From assembly GCA_024405815.1 (NCBI GenBank), contig JAKSNX010000008.1:1-43215 (forward strand): a stretch of 43,215 bases of DNA, read 5' to 3'. The notes under the pieces are model-generated. The model ran no database searches and was not told the DNA's origin. It was given only the letters and a program-made list of their open reading frames with translations. The DNA comes from Paludibacteraceae bacterium (lineage in GTDB: Bacteria > Bacteroidota > Bacteroidia > Bacteroidales > Paludibacteraceae). Position numbers and translations under genes: made by a program. This document shows, one piece after another, positions 32,382 through 42,505 of this stretch (positions are counted from its first letter, which is position 1; each line of letters starts with the position of its first letter).

Positions 32382-34065
32382 AAACTATTATTTCATCATT
32401 GCCCTTTCCTGGCGGAACCATTGGCAAAACCAATCCGTTTTCATCAATCTCCACCACAAGCAGATATGGATTGTCATCCTTTAGCATATCATTTATGGCA
32501 CTGCTTAATTCATCTCTTTGGGTTACATGACTTGTGGCAATGCCGTAAGCTTTTGCAACGGCACAGAAATCGGGATTAAGCATTGGGGTAGATGAGTACC
32601 TCTTGCTAAAGAACAACTCCTGCTGCTGACGTACCATTCCCAAATAGTTATTGTTAAGCAATATAATTTTAACGCCCGTCTTTTCTTGAATTATGGTGCC
32701 AAGCTCCTGCATTGTCATTTGGAAACCTCCGTCACCGCAGAATAGGCATACTGTTCTGACGGGTGCGGCTATCTTAGCCCCGATAGCTGCAGGTATGCCA
32801 AATCCCATAGTGCCGGCTCCACCCGATGTAACAACACTGCGTTTCTGCTTAAATTGGAAATATCTTAATGCCGCCATCTGATTCTGCCCTACATCGGTTA
32901 CAAGAATGGCATTGCCCTCTGTAGCATTAGAGATGGCACGCACAACCTCGCCCATCTTAAGCGGCTCATCGGGTTTAGGATTAAGTTCTTTAGATATAAC
33001 ATTATCATTCTCTTTGGCTTGATATTGGGCAAAAGAGTCTATCCAATCCTTATGATTATTCTGTTTAATTAGAGAAGTAACCGCTGGCAGAGTGTTTTTA
33101 ACATTACCCAATAGGGCAACCTCACACTTAACATTCTTGTTAATCTCTGCAGGGTCTATCTCAAAATGAATTACCTTGGCGTTGGGAGCGTACCTCTTAA
33201 GGTCTCCTGTAACTCGGTCTGCAAAACGCATACCTATGGCAATAAGCACATCGCACTCATTAGTCTTTATGTTAGGGGCTATATTGCCATGCATACCTAC
33301 CATACCCTTGTTAAGTCTGTAGTCTGTAGGCATAGCAGACTCTCCCATAATAGTCCAAGCCGCAGGTATATCCGCCTTATCTAAAAATGCCATCAACTCC
33401 TGCTCAGCCTCGCCTATTGTAACTCCGTGACCTACTAACGCCATAGGTTTTTTAGCGGAATTTATAAGTTCCGCAGCCTTAGTTACGGCATATTGGTCAA
33501 TAGAGCGATTAGGTAGGTAACTGCGTATAAAGTCGCACTTAGCAGGGGTGAAATCCACATGCTCTGACTGTGCGTTCTTGGTTATGTCAAGCACTACAGG
33601 ACCTGGTCTGCCACTACCGGCTATATAAAAGGCTTTGGCTACGGCAAACGCAATCTCTTTAGGGTCTCTTATCTGATAACTCCATTTAGATATTGGCAGG
33701 GTTATGCCTATAAGGTCTGTCTCCTGAAAAGCATCTGTTCCAAGCATAGTGTCATTAACCTGCCCTGTAATAACTACAAGTGGGGTGCTGTCAAGCATAG
33801 CGTCTGCTATACCTGTAATGGTGTTTGTGGCACCAGGACCGCTTGTAACTATACACACACCTGGTTTGCCCTTAATTCTTGCATAACCTTGCGCCGCGTG
33901 GGTAGCCCCTTGCTCATGTCTTGTAAGTACATAGTGGAACTTATCCATATAGTCATACAAGGCATCAAATACGGGTATAATAGACCCGCCCGGATACCCG
34001 AAAATAGTATCAACCCCCTCATTAAGCAGGGCTTCCATCAATGCTTTTGAACCCGAAATTTTCAT
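32380..34065 (-). CDS. ilvB: Acetolactate synthase large (catalytic) subunit
   Basis: ThDP-dependent enzyme joining pyruvate to pyruvate or 2-oxobutyrate. The 561-residue protein has the catalytic Glu in the segment TRHEQGATHAAQGYAR (near 50), the central FAD-binding-like domain, and the C-terminal ThDP/Mg motif CGDGGFQMTMQELGT...NNNYLGMVRQQQ. Length and motifs are complete. It is the second gene of the ilv operon, 52 bases after ilvD. Confidence 0.95.
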   Translation of the reverse strand: MKISGSKALMEALLNEGVDTIFGYPGGSIIPVFDALYDYMDKFHYVLTRHEQGATHAAQGYARIKGKPGVCIVTSGPGATNTITGIADAMLDSTPLVVITGQVNDTMLGTDAFQETDLIGITLPISKWSYQIRDPKEIAFAVAKAFYIAGSGRPGPVVLDITKNAQSEHVDFTPAKCDFIRSYLPNRSIDQYAVTKAAELINSAKKPMALVGHGVTIGEAEQELMAFLDKADIPAAWTIMGESAMPTDYRLNKGMVGMHGNIAPNIKTNECDVLIAIGMRFADRVTGDLKRYAPNAKVIHFEIDPAEINKNVKCEVALLGNVKNTLPAVTSLIKQNNHKDWIDSFAQYQAKENDNVISKELNPKPDEPLKMGEVVRAISNATEGNAILVTDVGQNQMAALRYFQFKQKRSVVTSGGAGTMGFGIPAAIGAKIAAPVRTVCLFCGDGGFQMTMQELGTIIQEKTGVKIILLNNNYLGMVRQQQELFFSKRYSSTPMLNPDFCAVAKAYGIATSHVTQRDELSSAINDMLKDDNPYLLVVEIDENGLVLPMVPPGKGNDEIIV

Positions 34066-34099
34066 AATATAAATTTTTAACCTCGCCTACGGCTCCTCT

Positions 34100-34117
34100 T
34101 CATACATCATACATTAT
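34100..34117. repeat. ATGTATG-type dispersed short repeat, copy 5 (inverted)
   Basis: Two units immediately after the ilvD stop codon, with a GCC-TAC-GGC mini-hairpin next to them (34085-34093), similar to the hairpin beside copy 3. Confidence 0.7.
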
Positions 34118-35944
34118 TTATATGATTCTAATCGCTCCTTTGTCAGCAGAACTAACAAGTGATGCGTATGCTTGTAACGATTTAGATACCACACGGTTAC
34201 GCTGAGGCTTGAATGCGTCTTTGCCTTTTGCCTCTTCTGCCTTACGCCTTGCCTCAAACTCAGTATCGCTGATAAGTGCGTTGATTTTACGTGCAGGTAT
34301 GTCAATCTCAATAATGTCTCCGTCTTTAATAAGCCCAATATTTCCACCCGATGCAGCCTCTGGAGATATATGCCCTATGCTAAGACCCGATGTTCCGCCA
34401 GAAAATCTTCCGTCAGTAATTAAGGCACACTCTTTACCAAGGTGCATGGATTTAATATAAGATGTAGGGTAGAGCATCTCCTGCATACCAGGACCGCCCT
34501 TAGGACCCTCATAATTTATAACCACGCAATCTCCAGATTTAACCTTGCCGCCCAAAATGCCATCGCAAGCGTCCTCTTGAGAGTTAAACACCACAGCCTT
34601 GCCTTTGAATTTCCAAAGGCTCTCATCTACGCCTGCGGTCTTTATAACGCAACCATCTATGGCTATATTTCCTTTAAGAACACCAAGACCACCGTCTTTA
34701 GTGTAAGCATGCTCTAAATCACGGATACAACCTTCAGCTCTATCAGTGTCAAACTCAGAGTATCGGGTATTCTGTGAGCCAAGCACTATATTGAACTTTC
34801 TGCAAGGTGCGGCAGAGTAAATCTCTTTAGCCTTGTCAGAAACAGTATTACCTGTAATACTATACTCTTTTATAGCCTCTCCAAGAGTGAGACCGTCAAC
34901 ACGTTTTACGTCCAAATTCAATAAACCGCCTTTGGCAAGTTCTCCAAGTATTCCAAGAATACCGCCTGCACGGTTCACATCTTGCACATGGTATTTTGCA
35001 GTGTTAGGTGCTACCTTGCAGATACATGGTGTCTTGCGTGATAACATGTCAATATCATCCATAGTAAAGTTCACCCCAGCCTCATGTGCTATGGCAAGCA
35101 AGTGCAGTACAGTGTTAGTAGAACCGCCCATAGCAATGTCAAGTGTCATTGAGTTAAGGGCAGACTCTCTTGTTACTATGGATTTAGGCAATACGCTCTC
35201 ATCGCCCTCATCGTAGTACTTAAACGCATTCTTAACTATCTGCCTTGCAGCTTCAAGTGCAAGACGGCGGCGACCTGTGTGTGTAGCCAAAACAGTGCCG
35301 TTACCAGGTAGTGCCATACCCAGAACCTCGTTAAGGCAGTTCATAGAGTTGGCAGTGAACATACCTGAACAGCAGCCGCAAGTAGGGCATGCAGTTTGCT
35401 CAACCTCTGCCATATCCTTGTCAGACACACTCTTATCAGCACCCATAACCATAGCGTCTATAAGGTCAAGATGCCTTCCGTTCCACTCTCCAGCCTCCAT
35501 AGGCCCACCCGATACAAATACAGCAGGTATATTAAGCCTCATTGCAGCCATAAGCATTCCAGGGGTAATCTTATCGCAGTTGCTTATACATATCATGGCA
35601 TCTGCCTTGTGGGCGTTTACCATATATTCCACACTGTCTGCTATAATATCGCGGCTTGGCAGTGAGTAGAGCATACCATCGTGACCCATTGCAATGCCGT
35701 CATCTATGGCAATAGTGTTGAACTCCGCCGCAAAACAGCCAAGTTTCTCTATCTCTGCCTTTATTTCCTGTCCTATCTCATGCAGGTGCGTATGCCCTGG
35801 TACAAACTGTGTAAATGAGTTTACTATGGCAATAATAGGCTTGCCAAGCTGCTCACGTTTCATTCCGTTGGCAACCCATAAAGCCCTGGCGGCAGCCATT
35901 CGCCTGCCTTCAGTGCATTGAGCACTTCTTAATTGATGTTTCAT
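34118..35944 (-). CDS. ilvD: Dihydroxy-acid dehydratase
   Basis: IlvD dehydrates dihydroxy acids to the branched-chain 2-oxo acids using an Fe-S cluster. The 608-residue protein has the cluster cysteines in [12 protein letters not shown] and [18 protein letters not shown], and the C-terminal [17 protein letters not shown] block. It is the first gene of the ilvDBNC operon, with its promoter at 35985-36016. Confidence 0.96.
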   Translation of the reverse strand: MKHQLRSAQCTEGRRMAAARALWVANGMKREQLGKPIIAIVNSFTQFVPGHTHLHEIGQEIKAEIEKLGCFAAEFNTIAIDDGIAMGHDGMLYSLPSRDIIADSVEYMVNAHKADAMICISNCDKITPGMLMAAMRLNIPAVFVSGGPMEAGEWNGRHLDLIDAMVMGADKSVSDKDMAEVEQTACPTCGCCSGMFTANSMNCLNEVLGMALPGNGTVLATHTGRRRLALEAARQIVKNAFKYYDEGDESVLPKSIVTRESALNSMTLDIAMGGSTNTVLHLLAIAHEAGVNFTMDDIDMLSRKTPCICKVAPNTAKYHVQDVNRAGGILGILGELAKGGLLNLDVKRVDGLTLGEAIKEYSITGNTVSDKAKEIYSAAPCRKFNIVLGSQNTRYSEFDTDRAEGCIRDLEHAYTKDGGLGVLKGNIAIDGCVIKTAGVDESLWKFKGKAVVFNSQEDACDGILGGKVKSGDCVVINYEGPKGGPGMQEMLYPTSYIKSMHLGKECALITDGRFSGGTSGLSIGHISPEAASGGNIGLIKDGDIIEIDIPARKINALISDTEFEARRKAEEAKGKDAFKPQRNRVVSKSLQAYASLVSSADKGAIRII

Positions 35945-35984
35945 TTTTATGAAGATTAAACGCTATGCCGTTTGTTTTAAACTG

Positions 35985-36016
35985 CAAATATAGCACCTTT
36001 TAATGGAAAAATCAAC
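35985..36016 (-). promoter_or_regulatory. ilvD operon promoter
   Basis: Minus-strand -33 GTTG (36013-36016) and -7 TATATTTG (35985-35992), 20 bases apart. The leader is about 35 bases. No leader peptide with branched-chain codons fits in it, so classical attenuation is not seen. Confidence 0.7.
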
Positions 36017-36046
36017 TATTATTGTGCATAAATCAGAAAAATTATT

Positions 36047-36054
36047 TATATTTG
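36047..36054 (+). promoter_or_regulatory. -7 box for the lipoprotein-mutase unit
   Basis: TATATTTG 11 bases before the ATG. A TTG at 36022-36024 lies 22 bases upstream, slightly farther than usual. Confidence 0.5.
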
Positions 36055-36065
36055 CGTGTTGAATT

Positions 36066-36965
36066 ATGAAAAGATTTTTACTCATAGCAGTTGTGGCTTT
36101 TGCCATGTATTCTTGTAGCAGGAATACTGCCGATTGTAACATTAGTCCCATAGATAACAGACCCGATGTGGAGAAAATGTTTCTGAAGGGTTCTGTCAGA
36201 TATCTTGATGAGGACTATACTCAGTTTGGTGTTGAATACACATACCATTATCAGTTTAATGAGTTGGGGTATTTGGAAGTGGAGGAGTTGACTGTAGGCG
36301 GAGAGAGGGAGTATATGCGTGAGTACCATTACGATGAGACAGGGTATAAACTGTTGCAGACCGATATCTACACTGATGATAATGACACCATAATAGATGG
36401 CATGATTACGTATGACTATAATGTAAACGGCTCTATGTTGGAGATTACAAGTTATAGTGCAGACAGTACAGTTCAGTTTATAGAGGTTTACAGAGGCGTG
36501 GAGGGCAAAAAGATGGAGGTGAGTGCCTACATCGGCGGTAATAAGGACTCTCTGTCAAGACGTGATATGTTTACCTACGATGAGCAGTGTCGTAAGATTA
36601 AAAAAGAGAATCTATTCCCATTTACAGAGGCACAGGGCAATATGTCTGAATTTGTGTATTACGGCGATACATGTCGTGAGGATTTCTATTTTAACGGAGT
36701 GCTTGATATGAAACGCTATACAATAGGTGAGAACAAAGAACTTCCCGATAAAATCATTATAGAGTCTGACGGAACTGTAACAGACATAGCCTATACGTAT
36801 AATGAACGCGGAAATGAGATTCAGATGATGCGTAAAGTTATTGAAGATGGTGATGAGATGGTGTATGAGACCACATCGGGTTATGAGTATGATGAGTATG
36901 GAAACTGGACTGAATGTAAGGATACAGAGCATACTGTAAAAAGAACAATAAGTTATTTTAATTGA
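36066..36965 (+). CDS. YD-repeat-like lipoprotein
   Basis: A 299-residue protein with a lipoprotein signal (MKRFLLIAVVAFAMYSCSRN, lipid-anchored Cys17). The mature part is built of short beta repeats of the Y-x-Y-D/N-x-x-G type (YHYDETGYKLLQTDIY, YDYNVNGSMLEITSY, YEYDEYGNWTE), like RHS/YD repeats but in a small protein. It is probably anchored in the outer membrane. The binding partner is unknown. It is followed by the phosphohexomutase after 4 bases. Confidence 0.8.
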   Translation: MKRFLLIAVVAFAMYSCSRNTADCNISPIDNRPDVEKMFLKGSVRYLDEDYTQFGVEYTYHYQFNELGYLEVEELTVGGEREYMREYHYDETGYKLLQTDIYTDDNDTIIDGMITYDYNVNGSMLEITSYSADSTVQFIEVYRGVEGKKMEVSAYIGGNKDSLSRRDMFTYDEQCRKIKKENLFPFTEAQGNMSEFVYYGDTCREDFYFNGVLDMKRYTIGENKELPDKIIIESDGTVTDIAYTYNERGNEIQMMRKVIEDGDEMVYETTSGYEYDEYGNWTECKDTEHTVKRTISYFN

Positions 36966-36969
36966 TTAT

Positions 36970-38715
36970 ATGGAAAAAAATTTACTTGAAGAGGTTAGAG
37001 CCAAGGCTAATGTTTGGCTTAACGGTGATTATGACGCTGATACCAAAGCAAAGGTTAAGGCATTGTTAGACGCTGATGATACAACAGAACTTGTAGAGAG
37101 TTTCTATAAGGATTTGGAGTTTGGCACTGGTGGCTTGCGTGGTATTATGGGCGTAGGTTCCAACAGAATGAATATATACACTGTAGGTGCCGCTACTCAG
37201 GGTTTGGCTAACTACCTGCGTAAGAATTATGGTAAAAAAGCAGACATCAAGGTGGTTGTTGGACATGATTGCCGTAATAACAGCCGTCTTTTTGCTGAGA
37301 CTACCGCTAACATATTCTCTGCAAACGGAATAAAGGTCTATCTGTTTGAAGACTTGAGACCTACACCTGAAATCTCTTTTGCAATACGCTATTTGGGTTG
37401 TCAGAGTGGCGTTGTTGTAACAGCCAGCCACAATCCTAAAGAGTATAACGGCTACAAGGCTTATTGGGAAGATGGCGCTCAAGTTATACCTCCACACGAT
37501 ACAGGTATAATATTAGAGGTTAATAAGATTAAGAATGTTTCTGACATTAAGTTTAATGGTAATCCAGAACTTATAGAGACCATTGGTGAGAATGTGGATA
37601 GTGTGTTCCTTGATAAAATCAAGGCATTAAGCCTATCTCCCGATATAGTGGCTAAACACAATGACTTAAAGATAGTTTATACTCCTATCCACGGAACAGG
37701 TATGACCCTGATTCCAAGAGCGTTGGAGATGTTTGGCTTTAAAAATGTGATTCGTGTAGAGGAGCAGTTTGTAAAGAGTGGGGATTTCCCTACAGTAGTC
37801 TCTCCTAACCCAGAGGAGCCTGCTGCAATGAAACTTGCCGTAGAGAAGGCAAAAGAGGTTGATGCAGACATAGTTATGGCTTCAGACCCCGATGCAGACC
37901 GTATGGGCATAGCCGTTAAGAACGATAAGGGTGAGTGGATACTTGTAAACGGAAACCAAACCGCACAAATGTTCATATATTACCTTATCCGCCGCAATAA
38001 GGAACTTGGACTTCTTAAGGGCAATGAGTATATAGTTAAGACAATAGTAACTACAGAGCAGATTGCCGCCATTGCAAATAAATATCATGTTCCTTACTTT
38101 GATGTATATACCGGATTTAAATGGATTGCCGCTGTTATGCGTGAGCAAGAGGGTAAGAAACGTTACATAGGTGGCGGTGAGGAGAGTTACGGATTCCTTG
38201 TAGAGGATTTTGTACGTGATAAAGATGCAGTATCTGCATGTGTAATGATAGCGGAGGTTGCCGCTTGGGCTAAAGATAACGGTAAGAGCGTTTATGAGTT
38301 GATACAGGATATATATCTTGAATTCGGGTTCTCTAAAGAGAAGGGTATTTCTGTAGTTAAGAAAGGTAAAGAGGGTGCAGAGGAAATCAAGAAAATGATG
38401 ACTAAATTCCGTTCTTGCCCTCCTAAAGAGATAGCTGGTTCTAAGGTGCTTGTGGTAAAGGATTACAACTCACTACGCAGAATAGATATGGTTTCTGGCT
38501 CATCTACAGAGATGGATATGCCAGAGGCAGAGAATGTGCTTCAATACTTTACAGAAGACGGTACCAAGATTTCTGTACGTCCGTCTGGTACAGAGCCTAA
38601 GATTAAGTTCTATATAGAAGTCCGTCTGCCACTTGCAAACCGTGCAGAGTTTGATGCAGTAAATGCCGCCGCAGACAAGAAAGTGGAGGCGGTACGTGCA
38701 AGCCTTGGAGTGTGA
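36970..38715 (+). CDS. Alpha-D-phosphohexomutase (phosphoglucomutase/phosphomannomutase)
   Basis: Interconverts hexose 1- and 6-phosphates. The 581-residue length and the GTGGLRGIMGVGSNRMN opening fit the long PGM2/PgcA-type enzymes. The active-site phosphoserine is S153 in TASHNPKEYNGYK. The metal loop is SDPDADRMG (D306-D310), the sugar-binding loop GGGEESYGFL and the phosphate-binding loop RPSGTEPKIKFY. All four active-site loops are intact. The true substrate (glucose or mannose) cannot be decided from sequence. Confidence 0.94.
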   Translation: MEKNLLEEVRAKANVWLNGDYDADTKAKVKALLDADDTTELVESFYKDLEFGTGGLRGIMGVGSNRMNIYTVGAATQGLANYLRKNYGKKADIKVVVGHDCRNNSRLFAETTANIFSANGIKVYLFEDLRPTPEISFAIRYLGCQSGVVVTASHNPKEYNGYKAYWEDGAQVIPPHDTGIILEVNKIKNVSDIKFNGNPELIETIGENVDSVFLDKIKALSLSPDIVAKHNDLKIVYTPIHGTGMTLIPRALEMFGFKNVIRVEEQFVKSGDFPTVVSPNPEEPAAMKLAVEKAKEVDADIVMASDPDADRMGIAVKNDKGEWILVNGNQTAQMFIYYLIRRNKELGLLKGNEYIVKTIVTTEQIAAIANKYHVPYFDVYTGFKWIAAVMREQEGKKRYIGGGEESYGFLVEDFVRDKDAVSACVMIAEVAAWAKDNGKSVYELIQDIYLEFGFSKEKGISVVKKGKEGAEEIKKMMTKFRSCPPKEIAGSKVLVVKDYNSLRRIDMVSGSSTEMDMPEAENVLQYFTEDGTKISVRPSGTEPKIKFYIEVRLPLANRAEFDAVNAAADKKVEAVRASLGV

Positions 38716-38722
38716 TATAGTT

Positions 38723-39667
38723 TTACTTAAGCTTTTTGGAACCGCCGTTTCTTAATAGGAAATATGCGGTAATAATGGTAAGTACAATTGATATCACTAT
38801 TACTATCAAGAACAGATTGTTAAATATGGTAGTCCCTTTCTCAAGGTTCATACCAAAATAACTTGCTATCAATGTAGGTAACATCAACACTATGGATATT
38901 GTGGTGAGACGTTTCATCACAATATTCAGGTTGTTGGAGATAACTGAGGCGTATGTCTCTGTCATTCCTGAGAAAATATCGCTGTAGATATTAGTCATCT
39001 CAAGTGCCTGCTTTGACTCAATCTCCACATCTTCCACAAGTTCAGGGTCATATACGTCTTGATATGAACGCATGTTTTTTAGGCGGTGTGTGAGCATATC
39101 ATTACCACGCAGTGAGGTGGTGAAATACACCAAGCATTTCTCCAATTTAAGCAATGTCTGAAGGTCCTCATTGCGGATAGACTGCTCTAACTGGTTCTCT
39201 GCCAACAATGCACGGCTCTTTATCTGTTTAAGATATTTTAAGAACCAGACACTTGATGAGAGCAAAAGACGGAATATAAAATTGACGTTATCTGTACGCT
39301 TAATGCCCTTGCGTTTAGTATGGTTGATAAAATCGGATATAATGTCTGTCTTATAAAAACATACAGAGACAAACACGTCATCTTTAAACATTATACCAAG
39401 TGGCACTGTGGTGAAAGGTGCGGTGGTCTCATCTTCCTCAACCTTACACGGCAAACGCATAAGTATAAAAGTCCAGCCATCTTCAATCTCAATACGAGGA
39501 CGCTCATCCACGTCTTCAATATCCTCATAGAATGCAAGTGGAACACCAAGCGTTTCCAGAGCAAATTCTTTGTCCTCTTGAGTTGGTTTTACGATATTAA
39601 CCCAGCAGTTGGGTTCCCATTTAGGTGTGGCAACCAATCCGTTACCATTTATCAAAAATGATCTCAT
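38723..39667 (-). CDS. corA: CorA-family divalent cation transporter
   Basis: Probable Mg2+ channel of the inner membrane. Started at the ATG at 39667, which has a GGAGG ribosome-binding site 8 bases upstream; the longer frame would use a TTG at 39682. The 314-residue protein has a long cytoplasmic helical domain and two C-terminal membrane helices (about 257-275 and 284-306). The signature YFGMN is at the end of the first (GMN 272-274), and the C-terminus is basic. It is monocistronic, with an unusually long leader of about 110 bases that can form alternative hairpins. Confidence 0.93.
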   Translation of the reverse strand: MRSFLINGNGLVATPKWEPNCWVNIVKPTQEDKEFALETLGVPLAFYEDIEDVDERPRIEIEDGWTFILMRLPCKVEEDETTAPFTTVPLGIMFKDDVFVSVCFYKTDIISDFINHTKRKGIKRTDNVNFIFRLLLSSSVWFLKYLKQIKSRALLAENQLEQSIRNEDLQTLLKLEKCLVYFTTSLRGNDMLTHRLKNMRSYQDVYDPELVEDVEIESKQALEMTNIYSDIFSGMTETYASVISNNLNIVMKRLTTISIVLMLPTLIASYFGMNLEKGTTIFNNLFLIVIVISIVLTIITAYFLLRNGGSKKLK

Positions 39668-39675
39668 AGGCCAAG

Positions 39676-39718
39676 CCTCCAAAATCTGTGGATGGAGCAG
39701 CCTCTGAGCCTTCCATCC
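39676..39718 (-). promoter_or_regulatory. Structured 5' leader of the corA-like gene
   Basis: On the mRNA, GGATGGA (39718-39712) can pair with TCCATCC (39696-39690). Alternatively CTCC (39697-39694) can pair with GGAG of the ribosome-binding site (39680-39677). The two structures exclude each other, so translation could be switched. No known Mg2+ riboswitch class was recognised. Confidence 0.35.
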
Positions 39719-39783
39719 TAGTTAAACATAAAGTTATCCGGATGATAATCGTCCATTTGTGAAATAAAATTGGTTTTCGAGTG

Positions 39784-39815
39784 CAAAAATAGTTGTTTTT
39801 TATTAGAACAGCAAC
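39784..39815 (-). promoter_or_regulatory. corA promoter
   Basis: Minus-strand -33 GTTG (39812-39815) and -7 TATTTTTG (39784-39791), 20 bases apart. Confidence 0.65.
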
Positions 39816-39853
39816 AATTTTTAAATATTTATTGTAAATTTGTGATTTAGTGG

Positions 39854-39886
39854 ATTGAAAACTATGATGAATTTTGCGTATCTTTG
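39854..39886 (+). promoter_or_regulatory. Promoter of the Na/Pi symporter unit
   Basis: -33 ATTG (39854-39857) and -7 TATCTTTG (39879-39886), 21 bases apart. The ATG follows after 22 bases. Confidence 0.65.
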
Positions 39887-39908
39887 CAAAACGAATTAGT
39901 GCATAAAC

Positions 39909-41594
39909 ATGACTGCAATTGAAATTTCAACAGCCATTCTGACTCTGCTTGCAGGTATTGGTATCTTTTTAATAGCCTGCCAGATGATGAGCGAGAACTT
40001 AGAGTCCGCAAGTTCCAAAAGACTTAAAACACTTTTTAAGAAAGCGTCAAAGAGCAAACTGCTTGGTGTGGGTATTGGTGCGTTAGGCACTGCCGCCATT
40101 CAGAGTTCGGGAGCCACTACTGTAATGACCATTGGTTTTGTAAACGCCGGCATAATATCACTGGTGCAGGCGGCAACGATAATCTATGGTGCAAACATCG
40201 GTACAACCATTACCGCCCAGATTGTGGCGTTAGGTATGTTTGGAGGCAACACAGTTTCCACATCTATAATATTTTCAGCATTTGCAGGTATCGGGGCATT
40301 CACAATATTGTTTGCAAAAAAGGATATTCTTAAAAAGTGGGGTGGTATAATAACAGGTTTTGGAATGTTGTTTGTGGGTCTTACGCTGATGAGTGACTCT
40401 ATGTCGGTTTTTGCTGAGACAGAGGCGGTTAAAGCCTTTCTGGCTAAAATAACCAATCCTGTGCTGCTTGTTATAATAGGTGCTGTTTTTACGGCTATAA
40501 TACAGAGCTCGTCTGTTATGACTTCTATAGCTCTTGCTATGGTTGTAACGGGGTTGATTTCACTTGACCAGGGTATCTATATTACAATGGGTTCCAATAT
40601 AGGTTCTTGCGTAGTAGCCATTATAGCGGGTGCCACAGGCAGCACAAACGCAAAACGTACCGCCCTTATCCACTTGCTGTTTAACTGTACAGGTGTGGTG
40701 GTGTTTATGATAATAGCCGCCTTTATGCAAGCATTTGCAGGTATCGGGTTTGGAACAATATTCTCAAAAATGTTTCCCGATGTTCCACAGACGCAACTTG
40801 CCATGTTCCACACCATATTTAACACTGTTACAGTGTGTTTTATGTTACCGCTTACAAACCAATTGGTTAAAGTGGTGTGCAGAATGATTCCTGACAAGCC
40901 TGTGCAGATTGAGTCTGATTACCGCCATGTATATTTTATAGATGAGAACTTGCTTAAGACTCCGCCAATTGCTGTGGAGCAGACCAAAAAAGAGATTCTT
41001 AATATGTCTAAAATTGCTATGGGTAACTTTAACAGGTCAATAGACATTATTACAACACTTGATTTTGAAGATGAACAGCAATTCCGCCAAGATGAGCACG
41101 AGCTTAACTTCCTGAACCGTTCAATAGTTGATTATGTTGTAAAATTATCTGAGAGTCGCAGCCTTAATGAGCACGACCATATTTTCCTTTCGTCCACATT
41201 CCGTGTGGTGCGGGATATTGAACGTGTGGGAGATTATGCCGAGAATATAATTGAGTATGCCAGCACGCTTAAAGAGAGTGGGCAGACATTCTCAAAAGAT
41301 GCCTTGGCAGAGATAGCACATTTAAGAGATTTGATAAACTCTCTTTATGAGCAGGTTGAAATAGCCTATCACAAGGAGAATGTTAATGCTCTTACCGCTG
41401 CAGAAACTATAGAAGATGATGTTGATGATTTTACCAGGGTGATGGAAGAGGCTCATATCAAGAGATTGTCAAACGGGGAGTGCACACCTTCAACAGGTGC
41501 TCAATACCTATCCCTTACATCTAACGCAGAGCGTATTGCAGACCACTTGCTCAATGTAGGAAAATCAATAAAACCATTACTAGTAACAATATGA
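39909..41594 (+). CDS. Na/Pi cotransporter (NptA type) with PhoU-like C-terminus
   Basis: Sodium-dependent phosphate symporter of the inner membrane. The 561-residue protein has the duplicated QSS motifs of the NaPi-II fold (QSSGATTVMTIGFVNAG near residue 64 and QSSSVMTSIALAMV near 200) within about eight hydrophobic segments. A cytoplasmic helical PhoU-like domain follows from about residue 345 (VRDIERVGDYAENIIEYAST). The C-terminal TSNAERIADHLLNVG is the second PhoU signature. It overlaps the next gene by 4 bases. Confidence 0.92.
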   Translation: MTAIEISTAILTLLAGIGIFLIACQMMSENLESASSKRLKTLFKKASKSKLLGVGIGALGTAAIQSSGATTVMTIGFVNAGIISLVQAATIIYGANIGTTITAQIVALGMFGGNTVSTSIIFSAFAGIGAFTILFAKKDILKKWGGIITGFGMLFVGLTLMSDSMSVFAETEAVKAFLAKITNPVLLVIIGAVFTAIIQSSSVMTSIALAMVVTGLISLDQGIYITMGSNIGSCVVAIIAGATGSTNAKRTALIHLLFNCTGVVVFMIIAAFMQAFAGIGFGTIFSKMFPDVPQTQLAMFHTIFNTVTVCFMLPLTNQLVKVVCRMIPDKPVQIESDYRHVYFIDENLLKTPPIAVEQTKKEILNMSKIAMGNFNRSIDIITTLDFEDEQQFRQDEHELNFLNRSIVDYVVKLSESRSLNEHDHIFLSSTFRVVRDIERVGDYAENIIEYASTLKESGQTFSKDALAEIAHLRDLINSLYEQVEIAYHKENVNALTAAETIEDDVDDFTRVMEEAHIKRLSNGECTPSTGAQYLSLTSNAERIADHLLNVGKSIKPLLVTI

Positions 41595-42505
41595 AAAACG
41601 CTTACCTTTTATTATTGCCGTTGGCATTACTGCTATCGTCTTGCGACTATAAGGAAGCAGGGGATTCTTATTGGCAAGCGGATAGTGCTTGGTATAAAAG
41701 TACCGCAGTTCCCGATTCCAATTTTATAGATGTGTTTTACATAGCATCTACAGATGTTATTAAATCTACTGACCCCGATGGCAGTGAGGTCTATCGTGCC
41801 AATCTTACACCCGATGAGATGGCTTTGATTAAAAAGGAACTTGATTATGTGAATCGGAATTATTACCCCGATTCCATAAACTTTTTTGCCCCATACACAC
41901 ATCAATATACTCTTGATGCCGTTCTATTGCCCAAGGAGCAGTTTGATTCCATTGCGGCAGATGTGGCTATAGAGGTGTGCAATGCTTTTGACTACTATAT
42001 GGAGCACCTTAACGGTGGCAGACGGTATGTTATAGCAGGTTTCAGTCAGGGCGGACAAATGACACGAGAGTTACTTAAACACCTGACAGATGAGCAGTAT
42101 TCCCGTATGGTTGCCGCATACTCAATTGGTTACGGTATTAGTGCAGAGGATTTGCAGTGTCCGTACATAAAACCCGCACAATCTGCTACAGACACAGGGG
42201 TGACAATAAGTTATAATAGTGTTACAGATTTGTCAAATATTTGGGATTTTGTACAAAATGACGCAGTGGTGTGCATAAACCCTGTGAATTGGAGCGTAAA
42301 GGGTGATACGGCGGTGTTTCTAAACCGTGGAGAGGAACTTGCTGTAACGCTTGATACTGCAAACAATGTGCTTATAGTCAATGGTTTTGATGAGCCACCT
42401 ATGCCTTTTGCAGTTCCTTGGCCAAAAGGTAATCTGCACCATTATGACCTTCTTTTCTATGCCCCTATGATTAAGGAGAACACTTTGCAACGGGCAAGAT
42501 ATTAA
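41591..42505 (+). CDS. DUF3089 lipoprotein, predicted alpha/beta hydrolase
   Basis: A 304-residue protein with a lipoprotein signal (lipobox LLSSC, Cys18). The mature part matches DUF3089, an alpha/beta-hydrolase-like family. The nucleophile elbow GFSQGG (Ser152) is clear, and the preceding NFFAPYTHQYTLDAVLL is a family block. A C-terminal HHYDLLFY segment may contain the catalytic His. The substrate is unknown. The 4-base ATGA overlap with the Na/Pi symporter suggests a joint function, possibly release of phosphate or related compounds, but this is inference. Confidence 0.82.
   Translation: MKNAYLLLLPLALLLSSCDYKEAGDSYWQADSAWYKSTAVPDSNFIDVFYIASTDVIKSTDPDGSEVYRANLTPDEMALIKKELDYVNRNYYPDSINFFAPYTHQYTLDAVLLPKEQFDSIAADVAIEVCNAFDYYMEHLNGGRRYVIAGFSQGGQMTRELLKHLTDEQYSRMVAAYSIGYGISAEDLQCPYIKPAQSATDTGVTISYNSVTDLSNIWDFVQNDAVVCINPVNWSVKGDTAVFLNRGEELAVTLDTANNVLIVNGFDEPPMPFAVPWPKGNLHHYDLLFYAPMIKENTLQRARY

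Noticed and set aside
35945..36016. Leader-peptide attenuation of the ilv operon
   Set aside because: The leader is only about 35 bases and has no short frame rich in Ile, Leu or Val codons.
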